This document shows, piece by piece, positions 1 through 6,947 of a stretch of DNA of 64,000 nucleotides. Made by a program: the position numbers and the translations under genes. Source of the DNA: Streptomyces antibioticus (GTDB taxonomy: Bacteria > Actinomycetota > Actinomycetes > Streptomycetales > Streptomycetaceae); the NCBI RefSeq assembly GCF_001514065.1, contig NZ_KQ948429.1, forward strand, positions 62,001 to 126,000, written 5' to 3'. The notes below the pieces were generated by a model. That model made no database searches, was not told the origin of the DNA, and was given only the letters and a program-made list of their open reading frames with translations. Each line of letters starts with the position of its first letter. Within the stretch, counting starts at the first letter, position 1.

Positions 1-480
1 GACCTGTTCCTCCCCCGCGAGGACCTGGAGTCGTACGCGGCGAAGACGGGCCCGGCAGCCGGCCTCCTCGCCTACGAGGCCCTGCGCGTCGAGCAGCACC
101 GCCCCCGCCTCGGCTTCGAGACCGACCACCGCACCATCCCGCACGAGCTGGGCTGGATCGGCACCGCGGTCCACCTCCAGAAGGGCTGCTACCGCGGCCA
201 GGAGACGGTCGCCCGGGTCCAGAACCTCGGCAAGCCCCCGCGCCGCCTGGTCTTCCTCCACCTGGACGGCAGCGAGGTCCACCTCCCGCCCCCCGGCACG
301 GACCTCCACCTCGCCTCCGACGGCCCGGACGGCCGCAAGATCGGCTTCATCACGACATCGGTACGCCACCACGAACTGGGCCCGGTGGCCCTGGCCCTGG
401 TGAAGCGCAACGTGTCCGTGGACGCACCCCTGGTGGCGGGGGAGACGGCAGCGGCACAGGAGGTCGTGGTCGAGCCGTAG
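1..480 (+). CDS. ygfZ: YgfZ/GcvT-like folate-binding protein, C-terminal part
   Basis: The reading frame is open from the first base and ends at TAG 478-480, leaving 159 residues of the C-terminal part; the start lies outside the window. The segment KGCYRGQE (about residues 62-69 of the visible part) is the signature of the YgfZ family, tetrahydrofolate-binding relatives of the glycine cleavage T protein that help maintain iron-sulfur enzymes. A GcvT-type C-terminal barrel follows the motif. The gene converges on dtd with 22 bp between stops. The family call rests on the motif; the physiological role is family knowledge only. Confidence 0.85.
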   Translation, partial: DLFLPREDLESYAAKTGPAAGLLAYEALRVEQHRPRLGFETDHRTIPHELGWIGTAVHLQKGCYRGQETVARVQNLGKPPRRLVFLHLDGSEVHLPPPGTDLHLASDGPDGRKIGFITTSVRHHELGPVALALVKRNVSVDAPLVAGETAAAQEVVVEP

Positions 481-502
481 GGCTCGTGGGGCTCCTGGGG
501 CT

Positions 503-928
503 TCACATCTCCAGCAGGACCGTGAACGGGCCGTCGTTGGTCAGGGAGACTCTCATCTGGGCGCCGAAGCGGCCCGTTGCCACCGTGGCCCCCAGGGTGC
601 GGAGTTGGGCGACGACCTCCTCCACCAGGGGCTCGGCGATGTCGCCGGGGGCGGCGGCGTTCCAGGTGGGGCGGCGGCCTTTGCGGGCGTCCCCGTACAG
701 GGTGAACTGGCTGATGACCAGCAGAGGGGCGTCGATGTCGCTGCACGACCGCTCGTCGTGCAGCATCCGGATCGACCAGAGTTTGCGGGCGAGTTGGGCC
801 GCCTTCTCCTTGGTGTCCTCGTGCGTCACCCCGACCAGGACACAGAGCCCCTCGCCGCTGATCTCCCCGACCGTCTCGCCGTCGACCACGACGCTCGCGC
901 CGTCGACCCGCTGAACCACTGCACGCAT
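503..928 (-). CDS. dtd: D-aminoacyl-tRNA deacylase (DTD)
   Basis: 141 residues, the normal length of the DTD family, which hydrolyses D-amino acids mischarged onto tRNA in the cytoplasm. Both active-site motifs are visible: SQFTLYGD (about residues 78-85) and the C-terminal NDGPFT, the family's Gly-Pro motif region. I chose the ATG at 928 (MRAVVQRV, the canonical family N-terminus) over one three codons upstream. It converges on the YgfZ-type gene and diverges from rsiG. The motif carries Phe where many members have Val (GPVT); GPFT also occurs in the family. Confidence 0.92.
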   Translation of the reverse strand: MRAVVQRVDGASVVVDGETVGEISGEGLCVLVGVTHEDTKEKAAQLARKLWSIRMLHDERSCSDIDAPLLVISQFTLYGDARKGRRPTWNAAAPGDIAEPLVEEVVAQLRTLGATVATGRFGAQMRVSLTNDGPFTVLLEM

Positions 929-1086
929 GGCCCCCATGATGCCGTGCGCGGAAAGGGCGACGGGCCCGGGGTTTCTTAATGATCCTTACCCCCCAATCTG
1001 GGCCGTTCGGGGGCACTCGGTCACATAGCGGCCACTTGGGGTGGCACGATGCTCACACACGCCGGTCGAGGGGACGGTAGAGGCAC

Positions 1087-1683
1087 ATGAGCACACCGAG
1101 TACCGAGCAGCCACCCGGGTCCGCGTTCCGGCCACCCACGCAGCGGATGGAGGGTCCGGCACCGTCACCGGTGTCCGCACCCCGGCTGCCCGCGGACCCG
1201 CCCGAGCCCGACCTGGCCGTCCTGAGCCTGCCCGAGCTGCGCACCGTGCGCCGGGACGCCCAGCGCGACGAGGCGGACCTCAGTTATGTACGGCGCCTGC
1301 TGCAGGGCCGTATCGACATCCTGCGCGCGGAGCTGGCCCGCCGGTCGCCCGCGGGGGAGGGCTCGGTGGTGGAGCGCCTCCCGGAGATCCTCACGGACGC
1401 CCCGGCCCGCCAGCGTTCCTCCGCCCGCCACGTCACCCTGGGCACCCCGCACAACGAGGAGTACCGCCGGCTGGCCGCCGACATGCTCGCCGAGGTCGAA
1501 CTGTCCGACCTCGCGGCCCGCACGGACGCCGAGCTGAACGCCGCGATGGGCCGCCTCGTCCGCTACGAACAGCAGGTCTCCCGCCGCCGCCAACGCCTCC
1601 AGCACACGACCGACGAGTGCAGCGGGGAGATCGCGCGCCGGTACCGCGAGGGCGAGGCGCAGGTCGACGACCTGCTGATGTGA
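1087..1683 (+). CDS. rsiG: RsiG, c-di-GMP-dependent anti-sigma factor for WhiG
   Basis: 198 residues with a disordered proline-rich N-terminus (1-45) and two long helices forming an antiparallel coiled coil. The published RsiG signature E(X)3S(X)2R(X)3Q(X)3D occurs twice and perfectly: E62/S66/R69/Q73/D77 in the first helix and E161/S165/R168/Q172/D176 in the second. In Streptomyces, RsiG bound to two c-di-GMP molecules sequesters the sporulation sigma factor WhiG. Start ATG 1087 follows a purine-rich GGTAGAGGCAC stretch. It is divergent from dtd and lies just before the dev island; the diguanylate cyclase cdgB lies at the other end of the window. The exact double motif makes this assignment strong. 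Confidence 0.93.
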   Translation: MSTPSTEQPPGSAFRPPTQRMEGPAPSPVSAPRLPADPPEPDLAVLSLPELRTVRRDAQRDEADLSYVRRLLQGRIDILRAELARRSPAGEGSVVERLPEILTDAPARQRSSARHVTLGTPHNEEYRRLAADMLAEVELSDLAARTDAELNAAMGRLVRYEQQVSRRRQRLQHTTDECSGEIARRYREGEAQVDDLLM

Positions 1684-1752
1684 GGGCGGAGGGGGAGCGG
1701 TGGGGGAGAAAAACGTTGGGGCCTGCACCCGTCACCCCCCTACCGTGACCCC

Positions 1753-3009
1753 ATGACCACCCGCCCCGCCATCGACGTCCGCCCCATCACCGAGGCCGAC
1801 ATCCCCGACTGGATCCGCGCCCTCCACACCGGCTTCCTCCGCAGCCCGACCCCCACCCAGGAGGAGATCGACTCCCGCACCGGCTACCTCCTCGCCCACC
1901 GCACCCAGGGCGCCTTCGACGCGGGCCGCTGCGTGGCGACGTACCGCTCCTTCGACCAGGAGCTCACCGTCCCCGGCGGCCGCCAGGTCCCCGCCGACGC
2001 CATCTCGAACGTCGCCGTCACCGCCACCCACCGCCGCCGCGGCCTCCTGACCCGCATGATGACCGAGGACCTCACCGCCGCGAAGGAGCGCGGAGACGTC
2101 GTCGCCACCCTCATCGCCGCCGAGTACCAGATCTACGGCCGCTACGGCTTCGGCCCCGCCACCTCGATGACCGAGTGGACGGTCGACGTCCTCCGCACCG
2201 GCCTCGACCCCCGCCGGCTCACCCCGGACGACGGCGGCCGTATCGACCTCGTCGACGGCGCGGACGTCCGCAAGCTCGGCCCCGACCTGCACGAACGTCT
2301 CCGCCGCACCCAGCCCGGCGCGGTCAGCCGCGACGACCGCTGGTGGCAGGTCAACACGGGCGTGATCCACCTGGACCGCACCCCCTGGACCGAGCCCTTC
2401 TACGCCCTGTACCGCTCCCCGTCCGGCGAGCCCGAGGGCCTGGTGTCGTACGTCTGCGACGACACCTGGCACGACAAGCAGCCGCACGACACGGCCCAGG
2501 TGAACTGGCTGATCGCGACGACTCCCGCCGCCGAGCGCGCCCTGTGGCACTACCTCTGCTCCATCGACTGGGTCACCCAGGTGAAGAGCGGCTGGCGCGC
2601 CCCCGACGACCTGCTCCCCCTCCACCTCCCCAACCCGCGGGCCGCGAAGGCCACCACCGCACAGGCGGACTGGTTGTGGGTACGGCTGCTGGACGTCGTA
2701 CGGGCTCTGGAGGCGCGTACGTACGACGGGGAGGGCGCCCTGGTCCTGGAGGTGGCCGACGCGGCCGGGCTGGCCGGCGGGCGTTACCGGCTGGAGGCGG
2801 CGCCGGACGGCGCGTCCTGCACGCCGACCGGCGCCGGCCCCGAACTCACCGTGGACATCGCCGACTTGGCGGCCCTGTGGCTGGGCGACGAGTCCGCCGT
2901 ACGACTCGCGGCGCTCGGCCGGGTCCGGGAAGAACGAGCGGGCGCCGCCCAAGTGGCCGACGCCCTGCTGCGTACGTCCAGGCGACCGTGGTGCCCGGAC
3001 ATGTTCTGA
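1753..3009 (+). CDS. Eis-type GNAT N-acetyltransferase
   Basis: 418 residues with the layout of the Eis family (enhanced intracellular survival): an N-terminal GNAT domain, a second GNAT-like half and a C-terminal sterol-carrier-protein-like domain. The acetyl-CoA loop is at [15 protein letters not shown] (about residues 82-96). The segment [13 protein letters not shown] and the C-terminal PDMF, whose terminal carboxylate acts in catalysis in the family, also fit. Eis enzymes acetylate amines of aminoglycosides or protein lysines; the substrate here is unknown. Start ATG 1753 lies about 70 bp after rsiG on the same strand, so co-transcription is possible but not shown. Confidence 0.85.
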   Translation: MTTRPAIDVRPITEADIPDWIRALHTGFLRSPTPTQEEIDSRTGYLLAHRTQGAFDAGRCVATYRSFDQELTVPGGRQVPADAISNVAVTATHRRRGLLTRMMTEDLTAAKERGDVVATLIAAEYQIYGRYGFGPATSMTEWTVDVLRTGLDPRRLTPDDGGRIDLVDGADVRKLGPDLHERLRRTQPGAVSRDDRWWQVNTGVIHLDRTPWTEPFYALYRSPSGEPEGLVSYVCDDTWHDKQPHDTAQVNWLIATTPAAERALWHYLCSIDWVTQVKSGWRAPDDLLPLHLPNPRAAKATTAQADWLWVRLLDVVRALEARTYDGEGALVLEVADAAGLAGGRYRLEAAPDGASCTPTGAGPELTVDIADLAALWLGDESAVRLAALGRVREERAGAAQVADALLRTSRRPWCPDMF

Positions 3010-3201
3010 GCGCTCCTTCCGATGGACGACGAGGACGAATCCGTAGCTGTGGCTATTGAGTTGTGGCTGTGCGGTCCATCCCTGTTCGGTTGTCGGTGTT
3101 CAGTTGTGGCTGTGCTGTCTTCTGCTGACCGATCAGGCTCCCGGCTCCCCTCCGGAAGGGAGCCCGATCGGCCGGACTGACCTCGGACGTGGGCGGTCCG
3201 G

Positions 3202-3384
3202 TCAGCCGGACTGGGCGAGCAGCATCACGAGGATCGCCGCTCCTAGGCCGCCGACCATGGTGTTCTTGGCCTTGACGCCGACCGTGAGCAGGAGAAAGGC
3301 GATGATGCCCATCGGCCCCCACTTCCACTGGACGAGCTGCTCGAATCCGATGGCGAGGGCGGCGATGGCGATGGCGAACGGCAT
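3202..3384 (-). CDS. Small membrane protein A, partner of DevE-like regulator
   Basis: 60 residues, almost entirely hydrophobic, with two to three membrane segments (about 2-20, 24-40, 43-57). It carries GFEQLVQWKWG followed by LLLTVGVKAK. The same pattern recurs in the small proteins at 4517-4705 (GIEQTIQWKYG...LLLLSVGLKAK) and, more diverged, at 6532-6756. Start ATG 3384 was chosen because AGGGGGGA lies just upstream; an upstream extension to 3531 would add a non-conserved tail. The gene is divergent from the devE-like regulator, sharing a 194-bp control region with two palindromes. No known family was recognised; function unknown. Confidence 0.75.
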   Translation of the reverse strand: MPFAIAIAALAIGFEQLVQWKWGPMGIIAFLLLTVGVKAKNTMVGGLGAAILVMLLAQSG

Positions 3385-3455
3385 GACGATCCCCCCTGGG
3401 CGAAGCATTGGGCGAAGCCTGGTGTCGTGCTCGGCCTGCTGACGCCAACACCCTT

Positions 3456-3492
3456 GAACATTGACCATGTTCTGAAAGTTGGCGACCAACTT
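3456..3492. promoter_or_regulatory. Two adjacent palindromes, candidate operator for DevE/DevA-type regulators
   Basis: GAACAT-TGACC-ATGTTC (3456-3472) is followed after 3 bp by AAGTTGG-CGA-CCAACTT (3476-3492). Both are perfect 17-bp inverted repeats between the divergent small membrane gene and the devE-like gene. The second shares its core AGTTGG-N3-CCAACT with the palindrome at 4800-4814 before devA. Binding by the GntR regulator is inferred from position and recurrence. Confidence 0.6.
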
Positions 3493-3566
3493 CACTGTAG
3501 TTATCTCCGCTTGGATGCGGCTCATAACCACCTTTCCGCGAACTGCCCAAAGATGGCGGGAAGTTG

Positions 3567-3579
3567 TAGTGTTTGGTCG
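3567..3579 (+). promoter_or_regulatory. Leaderless promoter -10 of the devE-like gene
   Basis: TAGTGT (3567-3572) fits the TANNNT -10 consensus and is followed by exactly 6 bases (TTGGTC) before the GTG start at 3579. Transcription would then begin at the start codon. Identical spacing occurs at 4890-4902 and 6935-6947, supporting a leaderless mRNA. No good -35 box is visible. Confidence 0.55.
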
Positions 3580-4481
3580 TGGACCCGAAACCCGACTCCG
3601 TCAATGGGCTGGAGAAGGCGCAGCGGTCACAGAAGTCTCCTCGTGAGGTGGCGGACGAGCTGCGCTCCCGTATCCGGTCCGGTGAGCTGCGGCCGGGTCA
3701 GCGCATGCCCACCCAGGCCCGGCTGGCGGACGAGTTCGGCGTGGAGCGGGGTGCCGTACGGCAGGCCCTGCGCATCCTGCAGTCGGAGCGACTGCTCACC
3801 AACGTGTCCAAGGGCAGCCCCGCGACCGTCGCCCCCGACCTCGGCAGGGCGCTGACCGGGCCCGGAGCCCCGCCGCTGCCGACGATGGTCGCCCTCGCGC
3901 CGCGCATCGCCGCCGCCTTCGCCGCCCCGCACGTGGAGATCGACGCCCTGTGTCTGACGTCGGTCTCCTTCAACCTCGCCCTCGGCGAACCGCTGCGCCA
4001 GATCCACGCCGGACGTCTGAAACCGGCCAAGGTCGACGTGCGCGTCCTGCTGCCGAGCCGGGACATCGACCTCGCCTTCCCGATCCCCGTGGACCCCTCG
4101 ACGGACGGCAGGGTGCAGCGCCGCTGGCTGTCCCAGCGCAACGCCCAGGGCCAGGTGCTCCAGCACAATCTGCTCGCCCTGCGCGCCACCCACGGCATCG
4201 ACGTCAAGGTCACCTTCCGCGCCCTGCCCTTCACCCCGCCGGTGAAGCTGTACCTGCTCAACAACACGGAAGCGCTCTTCGCCTACTACACGCTCAGCAA
4301 GCGCGAGGAGGAGATCGACCACGAGCACCTGGTGATGTACGACGCGGAGGGCACCCAGTCGATGCTGTTCGCCTTCGATCAGGGGGCCGGGCTGCGGGAC
4401 ACCACCTTCGTCGAGCAGTCCCACCTGTGGTTCAACGCACTGTGGGAGACGATCAGTTCGGAGCTGACGCTCTCGAGCTGA
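3579..4481 (+). CDS. devE: GntR-family developmental regulator, DevE-like
   Basis: 300 residues. An N-terminal GntR winged helix (about 18-85; ADEFGVERGAVRQALRIL) is followed by a family-specific effector-type domain (about 100-300) with LLPSRDIDLAFP and FRALPFTPPVKLYLLN, the latter identical in the next regulator. In S. coelicolor the paralogues devE (SCO4188) and devA (SCO4190) sit in this order and affect aerial growth and sporulation; synteny supports devE here. The GTG at 3579 is preferred over an in-frame TTG two codons earlier because the -10 box ends 6 bases upstream. The ligand of the C-terminal domain is unknown. Confidence 0.8.
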   Translation: MDPKPDSVNGLEKAQRSQKSPREVADELRSRIRSGELRPGQRMPTQARLADEFGVERGAVRQALRILQSERLLTNVSKGSPATVAPDLGRALTGPGAPPLPTMVALAPRIAAAFAAPHVEIDALCLTSVSFNLALGEPLRQIHAGRLKPAKVDVRVLLPSRDIDLAFPIPVDPSTDGRVQRRWLSQRNAQGQVLQHNLLALRATHGIDVKVTFRALPFTPPVKLYLLNNTEALFAYYTLSKREEEIDHEHLVMYDAEGTQSMLFAFDQGAGLRDTTFVEQSHLWFNALWETISSELTLSS

Positions 4482-4516
4482 GGTCTCCCGCAGAGGTGGA
4501 TCCGGGCGGTGCCTCT

Positions 4517-4705
4517 TCATAGGGCCTGCCCCGAGACGAGGAGCGCGAGCACCACGGCACCGACGGAGCTCAGGGCCGGGCTCTTGGCCTTGAGGCCGAC
4601 GCTGAGCAGCAGCAGCCCGAGGATGCCGGCAGCGCCGTACTTCCACTGGATGGTCTGCTCGATGCCGACGACGAAGATGGCGGAGAGAAGATAGATGGCA
4701 GGCAC
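4517..4705 (-). CDS. Small membrane protein B, partner of DevA
   Basis: 62 residues, hydrophobic throughout, with segments at about 3-20, 25-41 and 45-60. GIEQTIQWKYGAAGILGLLLL and VGLKAK align closely with the protein at 3202-3384, so the two are paralogues. The start is GTG 4705, preceded by AAGGGGGAA at a normal ribosome-binding distance. It converges on the devE-like gene (stops 35 bp apart) and diverges from devA. Its pairing with a DevA-type regulator repeats the arrangement upstream. No enzymatic motif is visible; a signal-sensing or regulator-tethering role is only a guess. Confidence 0.75.
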   Translation of the reverse strand: MPAIYLLSAIFVVGIEQTIQWKYGAAGILGLLLLSVGLKAKSPALSSVGAVVLALLVSGQAL

Positions 4706-4786
4706 GGTGATTCCCCCTTAGGGCGTGAGGCGGGCATCCGGGGCGAGCGGATGTGGGGGGTTGGGCGATGAGGAGGCAAAACTTCC

Positions 4787-4814
4787 GCCAACTTGACTAA
4801 GTTGGCAACCAACT
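4787..4814. promoter_or_regulatory. Overlapping palindromes upstream of devA, candidate operator
   Basis: GCCAACTT-GACT-AAGTTGGC (4787-4806) is a perfect 20-bp inverted repeat. It overlaps AGTTGG-CAA-CCAACT (4800-4814), which matches the core of the palindrome before the devE-like gene. Further half-site-like elements follow: ACAACTC at 4851-4857 and 4862-4868, and GAGTTGT at 4884-4890 abutting the -10 box. In S. coelicolor, DevA binds its own promoter region and represses itself; these sites would explain that. Confidence 0.6.
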
Positions 4815-4889
4815 CTGCTGTACTTGTACCCACTTGGTCCTAACTCGGAAACAACTCTCCAACAACTCCCGCTAGATGGATCAGAGTTG

Positions 4890-4902
4890 TACCGTTTGGT
4901 CG
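4890..4902 (+). promoter_or_regulatory. Leaderless promoter -10 of devA
   Basis: TACCGT (4890-4895) is followed by TTGGTC and then GTG 4902. Both the -10 spacing and the 6-base spacer are the same as before the devE-like gene. The GAGTTGT half-site touches the -10 box, so bound regulator would block initiation. Confidence 0.55.
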
Positions 4903-5774
4903 TGACCCAGGAGAACGTGGCAGTGAACGGCAGCAGAAAGCTCTCGCCCCAGGAGATCGCCGACATCCTCCGGGACCGAATCCGCTCCGGCGACCTCAAG
5001 GCGGGCGACCGCCTGCCCACTCAGGCCGAACTGGCCGAGGAGTTCAACGTCGAACGCGGCACCGTCCGCCAGGCTCTGCGCGCGCTCCAGGAGGACGGCC
5101 TCCTCAGCAACGTGAGCAAGGGCAGCCCACCGCGGATCGCCGAGCCGGCCCCCGTGCGCGGCGCCCCGCAGCCGACGATGGTCGGGCTGGCCCCGCGCCT
5201 CACGGAGGCGTTCGCGGCGCCGCACGTGCGTGTGGACGTCGTCAGCCACACCTCCCAGACCCTGATGCTGGCGCTCGGCGACTCACTCCGCGGCATCCAC
5301 GAGGGCAGGATCCGCCCCGAGTCCATCGAGTTCCGCGTCCTGCTGCCGTCCCGGGACATCAACCTCGCGTTCCCGGTCTCGGTCGAACGCGACGGCGAGG
5401 CGGACCCGGTCCACCGCCGCTGGCTGGAGATACGCAACTCGCAGGCCCACGTCCTGAAGTACAACCTCAACGCCGTCCGTTCCACCCATGGCATCGACGT
5501 CAACGTCACCTTCCGGGCCCTGCCCTTCACCCCGCCGGTGAAGCTGTACCTGCTCAACGGGGACGAAGTGCTGCTCGGCTACTACATGCTCGAGCGCCGA
5601 GAGGAGGAGTACGAGAGCCAGACCCTTGAGATGTACGACGTTCTCGGCTCCCACTCCGTCCTCTTCTCCTTCCTGAGGGCGGCGGGCCAGCGCGATGCGG
5701 CGTTCGTGGCGGAATCCCAGAAGTGGTTCGACGCCCTCTGGGAAACCATCACGACGGACCTGACACTCTCCTAG
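4902..5774 (+). CDS. devA: DevA, GntR-family developmental regulator
   Basis: 290 residues with the same two-domain plan as the preceding regulator: winged helix (about 10-75; EFNVERGTVRQALRAL) and a C-terminal domain with LLPSRDINLAFP and FRALPFTPPVKLYLLN. In S. coelicolor, DevA is needed for aerial hyphae and correct septation, is autorepressed and forms an operon with devB. Here its TAG stop shares its last base with the GTG start of the downstream HAD gene, so translation is probably coupled. The GTG start at 4902 is set by the leaderless promoter geometry; longer in-frame starts upstream would run through the operator region. Confidence 0.85.
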   Translation: MTQENVAVNGSRKLSPQEIADILRDRIRSGDLKAGDRLPTQAELAEEFNVERGTVRQALRALQEDGLLSNVSKGSPPRIAEPAPVRGAPQPTMVGLAPRLTEAFAAPHVRVDVVSHTSQTLMLALGDSLRGIHEGRIRPESIEFRVLLPSRDINLAFPVSVERDGEADPVHRRWLEIRNSQAHVLKYNLNAVRSTHGIDVNVTFRALPFTPPVKLYLLNGDEVLLGYYMLERREEEYESQTLEMYDVLGSHSVLFSFLRAAGQRDAAFVAESQKWFDALWETITTDLTLS

Positions 5775-6541
5775 TGACCTCTGATACCAAGCAGACTGAT
5801 CCGATACGGACTGATCCGGCGCAGACTGTTCCGGTGGCGACAGAGACTGAGAATCTCCGGAAACTGATCACAGGGGCACGTTTCGTGCTCTTCGACTTCG
5901 ACGGCCCGATCTGCCGGCTGTTCGCGGGGCACCTGGCGGAGGACGTAGCGAAGGACCTGGTGGAGTGGCTGGCTCGGCAGGGCCTGAAAGGGCTGCTGAC
6001 TGAGGCAGAGCGCAAGCATCCGGATCCGATGGCAGTCCTGCACGCGGTCAACCTGCGTCACCCCGGGAGCGACCTGGTGACCGAACTGGAGGAGCGGCTC
6101 ACCCAGCAGGAGCTCAAAGCGGTGGACTCGGCCATGCCGACGGCGTTCGCGGATCCGGTCATTCGGACCTGGAGCGCGGTAGGCGCTCGGCTCGCCATAG
6201 CCACCAACAACTCGGCGCGCACGGCGACGGGTTATCTGGCCCAACGCGGCCTCGCGGGCTGCTTCACTCCGCACGTCTATGGCCGCACCCAGGACCTCGA
6301 ACACCTCAAGCCCCACCCGCACTGTCTCAACCAGGCCCTGAACGCCATGGGGGCCGCCCCGTCCGCCGCCCTCATGATCGGTGACGCCCCTTCGGACCTC
6401 TACGCGGCCCAACGGGCGGGGGTTCCGTTCCTGGGCTACGCGCGTAATGGGGACAAGGAGCAGGAACTGCGGAAGGCCGGGGCCAAGGATGTCGTGGGTT
6501 CCCTGGAACCGGTGCTGCGGGTGCTGCGGGGTCAGGCCTGA
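5774..6541 (+). CDS. devB: DevB, HAD-superfamily hydrolase
   Basis: 255 residues with all four HAD motifs: FDFDGP (nucleophile Asp and acid/base Asp, about residues 40-45), ATNNS (motif II), KPHPH (motif III lysine) and IGDAPSD (motif IV). The fold resembles phosphoglycolate phosphatase; the substrate is not known. devB lies downstream of devA in S. coelicolor and is also needed for aerial mycelium. Start GTG 5774 overlaps the devA stop by one base, replacing a longer in-frame extension into devA. The first 25 residues are Thr/Asp-rich and probably disordered. The 3' end overlaps the convergent small membrane gene by 10 bp. Confidence 0.85.
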   Translation: MTSDTKQTDPIRTDPAQTVPVATETENLRKLITGARFVLFDFDGPICRLFAGHLAEDVAKDLVEWLARQGLKGLLTEAERKHPDPMAVLHAVNLRHPGSDLVTELEERLTQQELKAVDSAMPTAFADPVIRTWSAVGARLAIATNNSARTATGYLAQRGLAGCFTPHVYGRTQDLEHLKPHPHCLNQALNAMGAAPSAALMIGDAPSDLYAAQRAGVPFLGYARNGDKEQELRKAGAKDVVGSLEPVLRVLRGQA

Positions 6542-6756
6542 AGGCAGAGGGCGAGGAGGGCGATCAGGAGGGCGGAAGCCCACCAGCCCGGGTGGGTGTG
6601 CAGCGTCCGCCCGAGCCATCGCGCCAACGCCCGCAGGAGCACCGGAGCCAGGGCCAGCAGGAGCAGTCCGCCCACACCGGCGAGCCCGAGCTGGGTCTGC
6701 ACCAATTGACCGATCCCGAACTGCAGGACCGCCCCCACAAGTTGGAAGAAGACCAT
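6532..6756 (-). CDS. Small membrane protein C, partner of the third DevA-type regulator
   Basis: 74 residues with hydrophobic segments at about 4-20 and 25-38, an amphipathic Arg-containing stretch (39-53) and a C-terminal hydrophobic segment (57-73). FGIGQLVQTQLGLAGVGGLLLL resembles the QLVQWKWG/LLLL pattern of the proteins at 3202-3384 and 4517-4705, so it appears to be a diverged, longer member. Start ATG 6756 has GAGGTGGG upstream. Its last 10 bp overlap the end of devB. It is divergent from the GntR gene at 6947, repeating the pairing seen twice upstream. Confidence 0.65.
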   Translation of the reverse strand: MVFFQLVGAVLQFGIGQLVQTQLGLAGVGGLLLLALAPVLLRALARWLGRTLHTHPGWWASALLIALLALCLQA

Positions 6757-6798
6757 GCCCCCACCTCGTCCACTTCAGTGAATCGATCAACTACCCGT

Positions 6799-6906
6799 CC
6801 AATTGGACTGGTCCTTGACTGAGGTCTGCCCGGCCCACTTGATCCCTTAACTGTCTAATCCGGGCCGGATATGCCAACAGGCCAATCAGGCCACCAATTT
6901 GACTGG
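6799..6906. repeat. Direct repeat CCAATT(G/T)GACTGG, candidate operator of the third pair
   Basis: The 13-mers CCAATTGGACTGG (6799-6811) and CCAATTTGACTGG (6894-6906) differ at one base and lie 95 bp apart between the divergent membrane gene and the third GntR gene. The first contains the palindrome CCAATTGG. They resemble the CCAACT half-site of the devE/devA operators but are diverged. Confidence 0.5.
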
Positions 6907-6934
6907 AAGCGGTTTGTCGGCGGGCGGTGCGAGG

Positions 6935-6947
6935 TACGGTCGCGATG
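6935..6947 (+). promoter_or_regulatory. Leaderless promoter -10 of the third GntR gene
   Basis: TACGGT (6935-6940) is followed by 6 bases (CGCGAT) and GTG 6947, the same geometry as the two paralogues. TTGTCG at 6914-6919 is a possible -35 with a short 15-bp spacer. Confidence 0.5.
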
